The position numbers were made by a program, and so were the translations under genes. Of a stretch of 21,908 nucleotides of DNA, positions 7,594-14,806 are shown piece after piece. Source of the stretch: Candidatus Kaiserbacteria bacterium. Lineage in GTDB: Bacteria; Patescibacteriota; Minisyncoccia; Phycocordibacterales; Phycocordibacteraceae. The DNA is taken from NCBI GenBank assembly GCA_003230945.1, contig QIHK01000047.1:1-21908 (forward strand). The letters are read 5' to 3'. The notes beneath the pieces are model-generated. The model saw nothing but the letters and a program-made list of their open reading frames with translations. It had not been told where the DNA came from and searched no databases. The stretch's first letter is position 1, and every line of letters begins with the position of its first letter.

Positions 7594-8547
7594 TTATGCT
7601 ACGCCAATAATCTGTCGAACACGTTCCATTTTTGCTTCACTTATAGCACGAGCTTTATCCCTCCCTTCTTTAAGGACTGTATCAACGATATGAGGATTGT
7701 TTTTAATTTCTTTATATTTTTTACGTAATGGAGCAAAATATTGATCAATATCATCAATAAGTAGTTCCTTAAGATGTTTATAGTTGCCAACATTTTCTTT
7801 ATAGAGAGCATCGAGGTCATCGCTACTTCTCACTAGTTTATGAATAGCGTAGACATTTTCAGGATGACCGCTAGACGAATCAGTAACAATGCCCATGACA
7901 CACTTCGTTATCTCTTCACGGTCTGCAAAAAGTGGAATAGTATTTTTGTAACTTTTGCTCATTTTCCGTCCGTCAGTTCCTGGAACAATTGCGACCTCTT
8001 CAGGTATATATGCCTCAGGAAGTTTAAATAAATCTTCTTTATATATACGATTAAATTTTTCTGCAGCATCACGTGCATATTCAATATGTTGTTTTTGATC
8101 TTGCCCTACCGGAACAACACTTGCATCGTAGAGAAGGATATCTGCTGCCATAAGAAGAGGGTAATTAAAAGAGCCAACGCCAATTTCTTTATTTTTTGCT
8201 TCGGCATCTTTGTATGCGTGTGCACGCTGTAAGTACGGCATTGTGGTAATGGTATCGAAAATCCAACACAGTTCAGTATGTGCTGGTACCTCTGACTGTT
8301 TAAACAAAGTAATTTCTTGGGGATCAAGACCGGATGCAAGATAGGCCATAACAAGTTCTCGAATATAGGTACGCATTTTTTCTGCATCTTGTACGAAATT
8401 GAGAGCATGATAATCTGCAACAAAAATAAAAGGTCGGTACTTCTCCTTGGCAAGCGCCACCTGCTGACGTATCGCTCCAAAATAATTACCGATATGTAGG
8501 TATCCGGTCGGTTTTATACCGGAGACTAAAATTGGTTTTGAATTCAT
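7594..8547 (-). CDS. trpS: Tryptophanyl-tRNA synthetase
   Basis: Class Ic synthetase that charges tRNA-Trp. Its 317 residues are close to the usual ~330. The HIGH-type motif is in IKPTGYLHIGNYFGA (HIGN at 18-21), and the KMSKS loop is GRKMSKS (196-200 for KMSKS). The PVGQDQKQHIEYARD segment between them is a family signature. The gene follows a strong rho-independent terminator, so it heads a new transcription unit that continues into aspS. An extended -10 (TGGTATAGT) ends 7 nt before the ATG and no Shine-Dalgarno site is present, which predicts a leaderless transcript. The 12-mer containing this element is shared exactly with the tyrS upstream region. Confidence 0.98.
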   Translation of the reverse strand: MNSKPILVSGIKPTGYLHIGNYFGAIRQQVALAKEKYRPFIFVADYHALNFVQDAEKMRTYIRELVMAYLASGLDPQEITLFKQSEVPAHTELCWIFDTITTMPYLQRAHAYKDAEAKNKEIGVGSFNYPLLMAADILLYDASVVPVGQDQKQHIEYARDAAEKFNRIYKEDLFKLPEAYIPEEVAIVPGTDGRKMSKSYKNTIPLFADREEITKCVMGIVTDSSSGHPENVYAIHKLVRSSDDLDALYKENVGNYKHLKELLIDDIDQYFAPLRKKYKEIKNNPHIVDTVLKEGRDKARAISEAKMERVRQIIGVA

Positions 8548-8554
8548 TGGAGAA

Positions 8555-8563
8555 ACTATACCA
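8555..8563 (-). promoter_or_regulatory. Candidate trpS extended -10 promoter, leaderless
   Basis: Minus-strand TGGTATAGT: a TGN extension plus a -10 hexamer with 5/6 match, ending 7 nt before the trpS ATG. No -35 is recognisable at 17-18 nt upstream, as is common for extended -10 promoters. It lies just after the terminator hairpin at 8579-8606. The surrounding TGGTATAGTTTC is identical to the element before tyrS. Confidence 0.5.
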
Positions 8564-8578
8564 GATTTTAGAAAAGAT

Positions 8579-8606
8579 AAGCCTCTACTCGTTAAAGTAG
8601 AGGCTT
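8579..8606 (-). terminator. Rho-independent terminator after the small membrane protein gene
   Basis: A perfect 11-bp inverted repeat, AAGCCTCTACT and AGTAGAGGCTT, encloses a 6-nt loop. On the minus strand it is followed by TTATCTTTTC, a U-rich if imperfect tail. It lies 8 nt past the stop of the small membrane protein gene and 31 nt before the trpS ATG, so it separates these two units. Confidence 0.8.
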
Positions 8607-8614
8607 TGTATTAT

Positions 8615-8896
8615 TTACTGGTACCGTCTGGGTCGTTGCCCAAATAGACGATTAAAGATACTTCGGAAGACAATTCCGAATATAATTGAAACAACAATTG
8701 CACTGAGGAGCCCGCTCCATGCGGAGTGGACAAATGGAATTCCAGAGGCATCAAGTTTCATCATTGAGTAGTATATGACAACCGCCACACTGGCAATCCA
8801 TGTCGTTATCCCAACAAGGACTACACATATCCCAACGATATCTTTGATTATTTTTTCCCTTTTTTCTTCTGCAAAAGATCTTAACTTCTTCTTCAC
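8615..8896 (-). CDS. Small hypothetical membrane protein, two transmembrane segments
   Basis: I do not recognise this 93-residue protein. It has a very basic, charged N-terminus (about residues 1-17), a hydrophobic segment at about 18-43, a short linker, a second hydrophobic segment at about 60-82, and a basic C-terminal tail ending RPRRYQ. This is a hairpin-like two-helix membrane topology with both ends likely cytoplasmic. The start is GTG at 8896-8894, chosen because AGGAG stands 7 nt upstream, the only well-placed Shine-Dalgarno site in the window. A candidate promoter lies about 60 nt upstream and a strong terminator directly downstream, so the gene looks monocistronic. Function unknown. 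Confidence 0.75.
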   Translation of the reverse strand: MKKKLRSFAEEKREKIIKDIVGICVVLVGITTWIASVAVVIYYSMMKLDASGIPFVHSAWSGLLSAIVVSIIFGIVFRSIFNRLFGQRPRRYQ

Positions 8897-8955
8897 TATT
8901 TCTCTCCTAGAAATTATCTGAATAGAGTGCCAATCACCCTACTGAAACTTCCGTT

Positions 8956-8988
8956 ATTATATATAACACATAATACTTATTTATGCAA
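8956..8988 (-). promoter_or_regulatory. Candidate promoter of the small membrane protein gene (with 5' leader)
   Basis: Minus-strand TTGCAT (8983-8988), 17-nt spacer, TATATA (8960-8965); an overlapping TATAAT (8956-8961) is an alternative -10. It lies between tRNA-Tyr and the GTG start and leaves a leader of roughly 50-55 nt that contains AGGAG. This contrasts with the other unit-head promoters here. Confidence 0.5.
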
Positions 8989-8991
8989 GTG

Positions 8992-9075
8992 TGCGCCGGG
9001 TTGGATTTGAACCAACGTAGGGCTATGCCCGACAGGTTTACAGCCTGTTGCGATTGACCACTCCGCCACCGACGC
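8992..9075 (-). tRNA. tRNA-Tyr (anticodon GUA), type II
   Basis: The 84-nt minus-strand sequence folds into a full cloverleaf. The acceptor stem is GCGTCGG/CCGGCGC (7 bp with one G-U), with discriminator A. The anticodon arm is ACAGG-CTGTAAA-CCTGT, with GTA at 9041-9039. The variable arm is long (15 nt, GGGC-ATA-GCCC), and the T arm is GTTGG-TTCAAAT-CCAAC. A long variable arm is normal for bacterial tRNA-Tyr. The D stem is short (GCG/CGC). CCA is not encoded (CAC follows), so it must be added enzymatically. It begins 29 nt after the tyrS stop in the same direction and may be processed from the tyrS transcript. Confidence 0.97.
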
Positions 9076-9104
9076 GATTTGGCAACTATAACTGAAAATG
9101 CTCA

Positions 9105-10358
9105 TTATTTCAAAACAAGAACCATAACACCCTGTTTTCCTTTACGTACCAGCGCATGACCTTCTGGTAAGTCACCTCGATATACTTTCTGGCTGGGATC
9201 CTTAATTGGAAAGCCAGAAAGCTTTACACTTTTCCCTTCTATGAGGCGTCGAGCATCAGATTTAGAAGAAGCGAGACCTCCCTTCACCAGACATTCAGCG
9301 AGTGAGACACCTGAGGTGAGTTCAGAGATGGAGAGAGTGACTGAAGGCGCCTCAGCGAGTGCTACGGCGAGGGCATCACGTGAAAGTTCGGTAAAAGGTG
9401 TCTCACCAAAAAGAGCATCAGTAGCAGCAACTACTTGTGCCGTTGTAGCTGGACCATGAACAATTTCTGTCACAATGCGACCAAGTGTTTCTTGTGCCTG
9501 CCGTTCACCTGGATTGCGACGGTGGAGTTCCATAAGGGCTTCAATTTCATGTGTCGACATAAAGGTATACACTTTGAAGTACGTATCAAGGTCGTCGTCA
9601 GGGAGATTCAGCCAAAACTGATAAAATTGGAATGGCGAAGTCTTTTTTGCATCGAGCCAAATAGCATTTCCTTCTGATTTTCCAAACTTTTTTCCATTTG
9701 CATCAGTAATAAGTGGCATCGAAAGAGCAAAGGCTTGTTTTCCGAGTTTTTTACGAATAAGATCAACACCGGAAAGAATATTAGTCCATTGATCTGACCC
9801 TCCAATTTGTAGATTGCAGTCATATTTCTTATTAAGAGTGAGAAAATCAAATCCTTGTAGAAGAGCGTACGTAAACTCTGTAAAGGAGATACTTTCATCA
9901 GGTGTTTCGAGACGTTTTTTAATAAGGTCACGTTTAATAAGGTCATTTACCGTAAAATGTTTGCCTATCTCACGCAAAAACGATACGAGGTGCACTTTTA
10001 TTAGCCAGTCGGCATTATCGACCAGAGTAAAACGTATATTACCGAGAATACTTTTTAATTGGCGTTTGATGGCCTTTTTATTTGTGGTAATAGTTTTATC
10101 ATCGAGAAGTATACGTTCTCCTTTTTCATTTGGATCTCCAATCATACCGGTACCGCCACCTATGAGGAAAATGAGTTTAAAACCGGCATCTCCGAGACGC
10201 TTCATAAGTAAAACAACAGCGAGATTACCAACTTGAATTGAGTCAGCAGTCGGATCAATACCTAAATAAACGGTTCGTTTTTCGGAAAGAATGATTTCAG
10301 GTTCTGCGGAGGAATGTTCGATAAGACCACGAGCCTTAAAATCTTCTACAATATTCAT
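9105..10358 (-). CDS. tyrS: Tyrosyl-tRNA synthetase
   Basis: Class Ic synthetase that charges tRNA-Tyr, whose gene lies immediately downstream. The 417 residues match the bacterial family. Visible features are the HIGH-equivalent IQVGNL (41-46), IGGSDQWTN (185-193) for tyrosine recognition, a KMSKS-type loop KFGKS (224-228), and a C-terminal S4-like RNA-binding domain (about 345-417, with GGLASSKSDARRLIEGKSVKLSG). The HIGH motif reads QVGN instead of the usual HxGH, so both His residues are replaced. No T-box leader is visible: the upstream gap is only 42 nt, and an extended -10 TGGTATAGT ends 6 nt before the ATG, predicting a leaderless mRNA. No Shine-Dalgarno site is present. Confidence 0.98.
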   Translation of the reverse strand: MNIVEDFKARGLIEHSSAEPEIILSEKRTVYLGIDPTADSIQVGNLAVVLLMKRLGDAGFKLIFLIGGGTGMIGDPNEKGERILLDDKTITTNKKAIKRQLKSILGNIRFTLVDNADWLIKVHLVSFLREIGKHFTVNDLIKRDLIKKRLETPDESISFTEFTYALLQGFDFLTLNKKYDCNLQIGGSDQWTNILSGVDLIRKKLGKQAFALSMPLITDANGKKFGKSEGNAIWLDAKKTSPFQFYQFWLNLPDDDLDTYFKVYTFMSTHEIEALMELHRRNPGERQAQETLGRIVTEIVHGPATTAQVVAATDALFGETPFTELSRDALAVALAEAPSVTLSISELTSGVSLAECLVKGGLASSKSDARRLIEGKSVKLSGFPIKDPSQKVYRGDLPEGHALVRKGKQGVMVLVLK

Positions 10359-10364
10359 GACGAA

Positions 10365-10373
10365 ACTATACCA
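10365..10373 (-). promoter_or_regulatory. Candidate tyrS extended -10 promoter, leaderless
   Basis: Minus-strand TGGTATAGT with a TGN extension, ending 6 nt before the tyrS ATG; no -35 is seen. It shares the 12-mer TGGTATAGTTTC with the trpS promoter region. Confidence 0.5.
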
Positions 10374-10400
10374 TCATTCTCTTATATGAGTTTAAAATAG

Positions 10401-10946
10401 TTACCGTGCGAGGAAAAAGAGCCCAATGGCTGGTGAGAGGAACCACCAGAAGAAATATTGATCTGGTGCAAAAAGTACAGAAATAGCATTATTGAAGACA
10501 TAGACATCTGTGACAGCGAAAACATGATAGGCGAGTGCAATAAGAAAGGCTGATGCGAGGAATGAAAGAACAAGAAGTCCAAAGAGACCGATATAGAGAA
10601 AATCAGAAACGGCAATACGACGCAGAATTATGTAAAACGTAAATACAAGGAAAAGGTAGAGACCCGCATGAGAACCCACTGCGGTTAGCGCTGGAGCCGT
10701 TGGGAGAAATTGTGAGTACGGGAATACAATATAGACGGAATAGCCTGCATACAGCGAAAGCAAGAGTGCAACGAATGGTCCACGTCCCACGTATCGGGCG
10801 AAGAAAATAAAAAAGAACATCAATCCAATAAGCACAACGAAACTTGCTGTAGCTGCCCAAACAGTGAGGGCGGTACTTGTTGCAAGTGAATTAACTTGCG
10901 TGAGGCCCTGTGTGGCATTCAATACAGCTGCGGTTGCTTCAGACAT
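10401..10946 (-). CDS. Hypothetical polytopic membrane protein, about five transmembrane helices
   Basis: I do not recognise the family. From the ATG at 10946-10944 the product has 181 residues, with hydrophobic segments at about 24-49, 56-75, 92-110, 115-142 and 160-178. It is rich in aromatic residues and has few charged residues. An open frame continues upstream to a TTG at 10994 (16 more codons), but ATG is preferred because a TATACT hexamer ends 9 nt before it and the extra residues look non-conserved in character. It lies alone between dnaJ and tyrS, with a 125-nt gap upstream and 42 nt downstream. Nothing in the neighbourhood suggests a specific role. Confidence 0.7.
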   Translation of the reverse strand: MSEATAAVLNATQGLTQVNSLATSTALTVWAATASFVVLIGLMFFFIFFARYVGRGPFVALLLSLYAGYSVYIVFPYSQFLPTAPALTAVGSHAGLYLFLVFTFYIILRRIAVSDFLYIGLFGLLVLSFLASAFLIALAYHVFAVTDVYVFNNAISVLFAPDQYFFWWFLSPAIGLFFLAR

Positions 10947-10955
10947 AGTGGTAAC

Positions 10956-10961
10956 AGTATA
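10956..10961 (-). promoter_or_regulatory. Possible -10 element of the five-helix membrane protein gene
   Basis: Minus-strand TATACT ends 9 nt before the ATG at 10946. There is no TGN extension and no clear -35, so this is weaker than the tyrS and trpS cases. Confidence 0.3.
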
Positions 10962-11000
10962 TACCCAATGATACAGATATTTGTTTCCGCTCAATCATAT

Positions 11001-11065
11001 AGGAATTATGATTCCTACGAAAAATGATGACAGCAATCTGGTTCATCTTTGAAATTTGAAAGATG
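11001..11065. repeat. Two small inverted repeats in the gap after dnaJ
   Basis: AGGAAT-TATG-ATTCCT occupies 11001-11016, and CATCTTT-8nt-AAAGATG occupies 11044-11065. Both lie in the 125-nt gap between the dnaJ stop and the next gene. The second begins 7 nt after dnaJ ends and could form a 7-bp hairpin in its mRNA 3' end. Neither has a U-run, so they are not called terminators; mRNA 3' stabilisation is possible but unsupported. Confidence 0.4.
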
Positions 11066-11071
11066 GATTTA

Positions 11072-12166
11072 TTAAAGTCCTTCTGATTTGAGTTCTTCTA
11101 TAACTTGTTTCGCTTTCTTTGAAAGTTTTTGCGGAAGCGCAACTTCAAGACGAATAATAAGATCACCGCGCGAAGATCCAGATGGTACGCCTTTCCCGCG
11201 CACACGCAATAACTCTTCTGCCCGTTTCATCACCGGAATCTTTACTTCGATAGTTTTTTCTTCAATGGTCTCAATAGGCACCGTGGTGCCGAGTATAGCG
11301 TCTGTAAACTTTACCGGTAAATCCATAATAAGATTTGAACCTTCACGACGAAAAACGGAATGCGGTTTTACATGTACTTTGATATATAAATCTCCTGCCG
11401 TACCATTCTTCACTGCTTCACCTTGTTGTGGCATTCGAATCATTTCACCGTTATCAATACCATTTGGAATGGAAATTTGAATTTCTTCTTCTTTACGCAA
11501 AACACCATGTCCTTTACATTCTGGGCAAGTTTCTTTTGGTATTTTCCCAGTACCTTCACAAGTTGAACATTCGCGCATATTTGTAAACTGGCCAAGAATT
11601 GAATTGCGCACTTCGTGTATTTGCCCACTACCATTACAAGTTTTGCAGGATGTAAGTTCAGTATTCGGCTTTGCACCACTTCCCTTGCAGAGAACACAAG
11701 TAGAAATTTTCGCAATAAGCACTTTACGTTTAGTGCCGAAGACGGCATCCTTAAATGAAATTTCAACGTCAATAGAGATATCACGTCCTCGAGCTCGCGC
11801 ACGGCGTGCATTACCACGGCCACCGAAAATATCACCAAAAATATCACCCAGATCGAAATCAACTCCACCGTTTCCGAATCCCTGTTGGAATTGAGAAAAA
11901 TCGAATCCTCCAAATGGATTTTCTTGTCTACCCCCAGCAGCTTCAGGATTTCCTCCGGGGAAAGATTGACCATAGGCATCGTATTCACGTCGTTTTTTTT
12001 CATTCCCGAGAATAGAGTACGCTTCTGAAATTTCTTTGAATTTTGTAGAATCGCCACCACCTTTATCAGGGTGGTATTTATGAGCAAGTTTACGAAATGC
12101 TTTTTTGATATCATCTGAACTCGCCTTCTTACCGACGCCGAGCACATTGTAATAGTCTTTTGTCAT
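11072..12166 (-). CDS. dnaJ: Chaperone protein DnaJ (type I Hsp40)
   Basis: J-domain co-chaperone that delivers clients to DnaK and stimulates its ATPase. The 364 residues contain the J domain (about 1-65, HPD motif at 32-34), a Gly/Phe-rich linker (about 70-118), and a zinc-binding domain of four CxxCxGxG repeats (157-221: CVLCKGSG, CKTCNGSG, CSTCEGTG, CPECKGHG). A beta-rich client-binding C-terminal part follows. It is therefore a complete class I DnaJ. It follows dnaK but is separated from it by a terminator hairpin and has its own candidate promoter, TTGCAT-17 nt-TATAAT, with the -10 ending 6 nt before the ATG. DnaJ could thus be set independently of DnaK. No Shine-Dalgarno site is present. 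Confidence 0.98.
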   Translation of the reverse strand: MTKDYYNVLGVGKKASSDDIKKAFRKLAHKYHPDKGGGDSTKFKEISEAYSILGNEKKRREYDAYGQSFPGGNPEAAGGRQENPFGGFDFSQFQQGFGNGGVDFDLGDIFGDIFGGRGNARRARARGRDISIDVEISFKDAVFGTKRKVLIAKISTCVLCKGSGAKPNTELTSCKTCNGSGQIHEVRNSILGQFTNMRECSTCEGTGKIPKETCPECKGHGVLRKEEEIQISIPNGIDNGEMIRMPQQGEAVKNGTAGDLYIKVHVKPHSVFRREGSNLIMDLPVKFTDAILGTTVPIETIEEKTIEVKIPVMKRAEELLRVRGKGVPSGSSRGDLIIRLEVALPQKLSKKAKQVIEELKSEGL

Positions 12167-12172
12167 CGTGGG

Positions 12173-12201
12173 ATTATACTCGTAACTCTTTTTGTATGCA
12201 A
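12173..12201 (-). promoter_or_regulatory. Candidate dnaJ promoter, leaderless
   Basis: Minus-strand TTGCAT (12196-12201), exactly 17 nt, then a perfect TATAAT (12173-12178). The dnaJ ATG begins 6 nt after the -10, so the start point would coincide with the A of ATG. It lies directly after the dnaK terminator tail. Confidence 0.6.
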
Positions 12202-12202
12202 A

Positions 12203-12231
12203 GAAAAAAGCGACTTACGTTATGCAGTCGC
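12203..12231 (-). terminator. Rho-independent terminator after dnaK
   Basis: Minus-strand stem GCGACT/AGTCGC (6 bp, 12226-12231 with 12210-12215) around a 10-nt loop, followed immediately by a run of T residues (TTTTTTCTTT) over 12209-12200. It lies 24 nt past the dnaK stop and just before the dnaJ promoter. Confidence 0.75.
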
Positions 12232-12255
12232 CTCTTTCTTGTCGTTACTGAATAT

Positions 12256-14163
12256 CTATTCAGGTTTCTCTTTGAACTCAGCATCTTTGGGAGCGGATTC
12301 GTTCTCAGATGTTTTTTTGTCTTCTTCAGTAGGTGAATCCTTCTCGGTCGTTGGTGGCGTACTATCTTTTATGATAGCTTCACCAATTTTTGAGAGTGCC
12401 GACGAAAGTGCTTCAGTAGTACTTTTAATGCGATCTACATCATCTCCTTTTTGAGCAGTTTTAACGTCTTCTATCTTATCCTGGACCTCTTTTACTACTT
12501 CTGCACCAGCTTTCTCACCATTCTCCTTTATAGCCTTCTCAGCGGCGTATACAGCCTGCTCAGCGATGTTACGTGCTTCAACGGCTGTCTTACGTTTTTC
12601 ATCATCTGCTGAATGTGTTTCGGCATCTGTTTTCATTTTTTCAATATCCTCCTTTGAGAGACCTGTTGATCCTTCAATACGAATGGATTGTTTCTTACCC
12701 GTAGTTTTCTCTGTAGCGTTAACAGTGAGGATACCGGAAGCGTCCACATCAAATGCAACCTCAATTTGTGGTAGACCACGCGGAGACGGTGGAATACCAT
12801 CGAGCATAAATTTGCCAAGTGATTTATTATCCGCACTCATAGCACGTTCACCTTGCGTTACACTAATTTCAACTGAAGGTTGGTTGTCTGCTGCTGTGGA
12901 GAATGTTTGTGATCGTGAAGTTGGAATTGCAGTATTACGTTCAATTATTTTAGTCGCTACTCCCCCCATAGTTTCAATAGAAAGCGAAAGAGGGATAACG
13001 TCTACAAGAAGAATGTCCTTCACATCACCTTGAAGAATACCGGCTTGAATGGCGGCACCCATGGCAACAACTTCATCCGGATTAACGCTCATATTAGGTT
13101 TCTTATTGAAGAATTTTTCAACAGCTTGCTGTATGGCCGGCATACGTGTCTGACCACCTACAAGAATAATTTCGTTAATATCAGCAACTTGGAATGGCGA
13201 TGCTTCCATCGCACGCTTTGTAATGTCGAGAGCTCGTTCAATGAATGGCTCAGCAAGTTCCTCAAGTTTTGCACGAGTCATCTTTACAAGAAGATGCTGA
13301 GGACCGGCATCGGTAGAAGTAAGAAATGGGATATTCACTTCTGTCTCCATTGCGCTTGAGAGTTCAATTTTTGCTTTTTCAGCTGCTTCATCAAGGCGCT
13401 GTCGAGCGAGTGCATCATCTTTTACATCTACACCACTTTGTTTACGAAATTCCTCCGCAAGCCAATTAATAATGGTTTGGTCGAGATCCTTACCACCCAA
13501 ATGAGCATCACCATCGGTACTTTTTACTTCAATAGTATCGTCACCTACGTCAAGAATTGAGACATCAAAAGTACCACCTCCGAAGTCGAAGACTGCAATT
13601 TTTTCCTCTTTCTTTTTGTTGAAACCATAGGCAAGCGCTGCTGCGGTTGGTTCATTAATAATGCGTTTTACCTCAAGACCTGCGATTTGACCTGCTGCTT
13701 TTGTTGCACTTCTTTGGTCATCGTTAAAATAGGCGGGCACCGTAATAACGGCTTCTGTAATTTTTTCACCAAGTTTTGCTTCTGCGTCAGCTTTCATCTT
13801 GCTGAGAATCATTGCAGACATTTCTTCTGGACGGTACCACTTGTCTGCCATCTTTACCTCAATGCCACCATTCTCTGCTTTTTGCATCTCAAAAGGTACC
13901 ACCTCGTTATCTTTCTGCACTTTTACTTCATCAAACGGATGTCCAATAAAGCGTTTAATTTGGTAAATAGTGTTTAAAGGGTTTGTGACTGCTTGGCGCT
14001 TTGCGAGCGTCCCGACAATACGCTCACCATTCTTCCCTACCGCGACGATAGATGGCGTAGTACGGCCTCCTTCTGCGTTCTCAATCACACGAGGTTCGCC
14101 TCCTTCGACGATAGCCATTGCTGAATTTGTAGTGCCCAAATCGATACCAAGAATTTTTGCCAT
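12256..14163 (-). CDS. dnaK: Chaperone protein DnaK (Hsp70)
   Basis: ATP-dependent cytosolic chaperone. The 635 residues match the family. The nucleotide-binding domain begins with ILGIDLGTTNSAMAIVEGG and contains IAVFDFGGGTFDVSIL and IILVGGQTRMPAIQQAVE. The interdomain linker is DVKDILLVDVIPLSL, followed by the substrate-binding beta domain, a helical lid, and an acidic/Lys-rich C-terminal tail ending DAEFKEKPE, which retains a version of the usual C-terminal EEVD-like end. It lies 62 nt after grpE and has a candidate promoter of its own in that gap. A terminator follows it. No CIRCE operator and no hrcA gene are visible nearby, so heat-shock control by HrcA is not supported here. Confidence 0.99.
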   Translation of the reverse strand: MAKILGIDLGTTNSAMAIVEGGEPRVIENAEGGRTTPSIVAVGKNGERIVGTLAKRQAVTNPLNTIYQIKRFIGHPFDEVKVQKDNEVVPFEMQKAENGGIEVKMADKWYRPEEMSAMILSKMKADAEAKLGEKITEAVITVPAYFNDDQRSATKAAGQIAGLEVKRIINEPTAAALAYGFNKKKEEKIAVFDFGGGTFDVSILDVGDDTIEVKSTDGDAHLGGKDLDQTIINWLAEEFRKQSGVDVKDDALARQRLDEAAEKAKIELSSAMETEVNIPFLTSTDAGPQHLLVKMTRAKLEELAEPFIERALDITKRAMEASPFQVADINEIILVGGQTRMPAIQQAVEKFFNKKPNMSVNPDEVVAMGAAIQAGILQGDVKDILLVDVIPLSLSIETMGGVATKIIERNTAIPTSRSQTFSTAADNQPSVEISVTQGERAMSADNKSLGKFMLDGIPPSPRGLPQIEVAFDVDASGILTVNATEKTTGKKQSIRIEGSTGLSKEDIEKMKTDAETHSADDEKRKTAVEARNIAEQAVYAAEKAIKENGEKAGAEVVKEVQDKIEDVKTAQKGDDVDRIKSTTEALSSALSKIGEAIIKDSTPPTTEKDSPTEEDKKTSENESAPKDAEFKEKPE

Positions 14164-14196
14164 AGTTAAAAAAATTATTACGTTACGTCATTAATG

Positions 14197-14225
14197 ATTC
14201 TAAAGAATTGAGTCGCTTGTTGCAA
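14197..14225 (-). promoter_or_regulatory. Candidate dnaK promoter
   Basis: Minus-strand TTGCAA (14220-14225), 17-nt spacer, TAGAAT (14197-14202), beginning right at the grpE stop. The predicted leader is about 25-28 nt, AT-rich and without a Shine-Dalgarno site. It would allow dnaK to be made separately from grpE. Confidence 0.45.
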
Positions 14226-14744
14226 CTATTCTATAAAATGAAATACACGGACTTTCGCTGGACGGATTATCTGTTCATTAATTTTCCATCCTTTCTCAAG
14301 TATTTCCGAAATAGTGTCATCCACCTCAATTGACTCTGCCGAATCTTGTCCGAGCGCTTCGTGGAGCGCAGGATTAAAGGTTTCATTTATCTCACCAAAG
14401 GATTCAAGATTGAGCGAAGAAAATCCATTCTCAATCTGCTTCACAATGCCAATAAATCCTTCAGGAATATCGCCGTGTTCCTTTGCTCTCTCTAATGCGT
14501 CGAAGGCAGGAAGAAGCGCTTCAGCAGCCTCTACCACTCCATGCTGATGTGCAACTTTTTTCTCTTCACCAAAGCGTTTGAGTGCATTTACATAATCGGC
14601 TTTGGCTCTTTGCCAGCCATCCATGTATTCTTTTTTCTGTGCACAACAGCTAGAAAGTTCTTTACGCATTTTGGCTATTTTATTTTCTTCTTGTTTGATG
14701 CCTTCTTCGGCTTCGAAATCTACTTCTTCATATTCGTCTTGCAT
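14226..14744 (-). CDS. grpE: Nucleotide exchange factor GrpE
   Basis: GrpE releases ADP from DnaK and acts as a dimer through a long N-terminal coiled coil. The product (172-174 residues) has a charged, Glu/Lys-rich helical N-terminal half, with MDGWQRAKADYVNALKRFGEE fitting the WxRxxADxxNxxKR GrpE pattern. The C-terminal beta domain has FNPALHEALGQD (usual FDPxxHEAV) and ends GWKINEQIIRPAKVRV (usual GYxLxxRxxRPAxVxV). Two ATGs are possible, 14750 and 14744. The downstream one is preferred because a TTGACT-17 nt-CATAGT promoter ends 6 nt before it, the spacing seen at other unit heads. The upstream ATG would abut the -10. It directly precedes dnaK. Confidence 0.96.
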   Translation of the reverse strand: MQDEYEEVDFEAEEGIKQEENKIAKMRKELSSCCAQKKEYMDGWQRAKADYVNALKRFGEEKKVAHQHGVVEAAEALLPAFDALERAKEHGDIPEGFIGIVKQIENGFSSLNLESFGEINETFNPALHEALGQDSAESIEVDDTISEILEKGWKINEQIIRPAKVRVFHFIE

Positions 14745-14750
14745 TCCCAT

Positions 14751-14779
14751 ACTATGCCTGAATTATCTTGCAGAGTCAA
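14751..14779 (-). promoter_or_regulatory. Candidate grpE promoter, leaderless
   Basis: Minus-strand TTGACT (14774-14779, 5/6 match), 17-nt spacer, CATAGT (14751-14756, 4/6). The -10 abuts the first ATG and ends 6 nt before the second, so it argues for the second ATG as the start. Confidence 0.45.
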
Positions 14780-14806
14780 AACAAATCTTTTATGTTGCTT
14801 TTGCTA

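Noticed and set aside
7241..7693. Plus-strand open frame of 150 codons across the aspS/trpS junction
   Set aside because: Antisense to two intact synthetase genes with all motifs present; the translation has low-complexity Ser/Arg/Thr composition.
9814..10236. Plus-strand open frame of 140 codons inside tyrS
   Set aside because: Shadow of the conserved tyrS frame; no recognisable domain and no promoter.
10947..10994. Upstream TTG start for the five-helix membrane protein
   Set aside because: No Shine-Dalgarno site before the TTG, and the -10-like TATACT lies inside this extension, so the ATG at 10946 fits better.
11044..11065. Hairpin after dnaJ as a rho-independent terminator
   Set aside because: The 7-bp stem is AT-rich and the minus-strand tail is AACCAGATTG, with no U-run. 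Listed only as an inverted repeat.
12566..13033. Long plus-strand open frame of 155 codons inside dnaK
   Set aside because: Antisense to a fully conserved DnaK coding sequence; such frames are a known by-product of dnaK codon usage, and no start signal or family motif is seen.
14751..14806. CIRCE heat-shock operator upstream of grpE
   Set aside because: Looked for TTAGCACTC-N9-GAGTGCTAA here and before dnaK and dnaJ; nothing resembling either arm is present.
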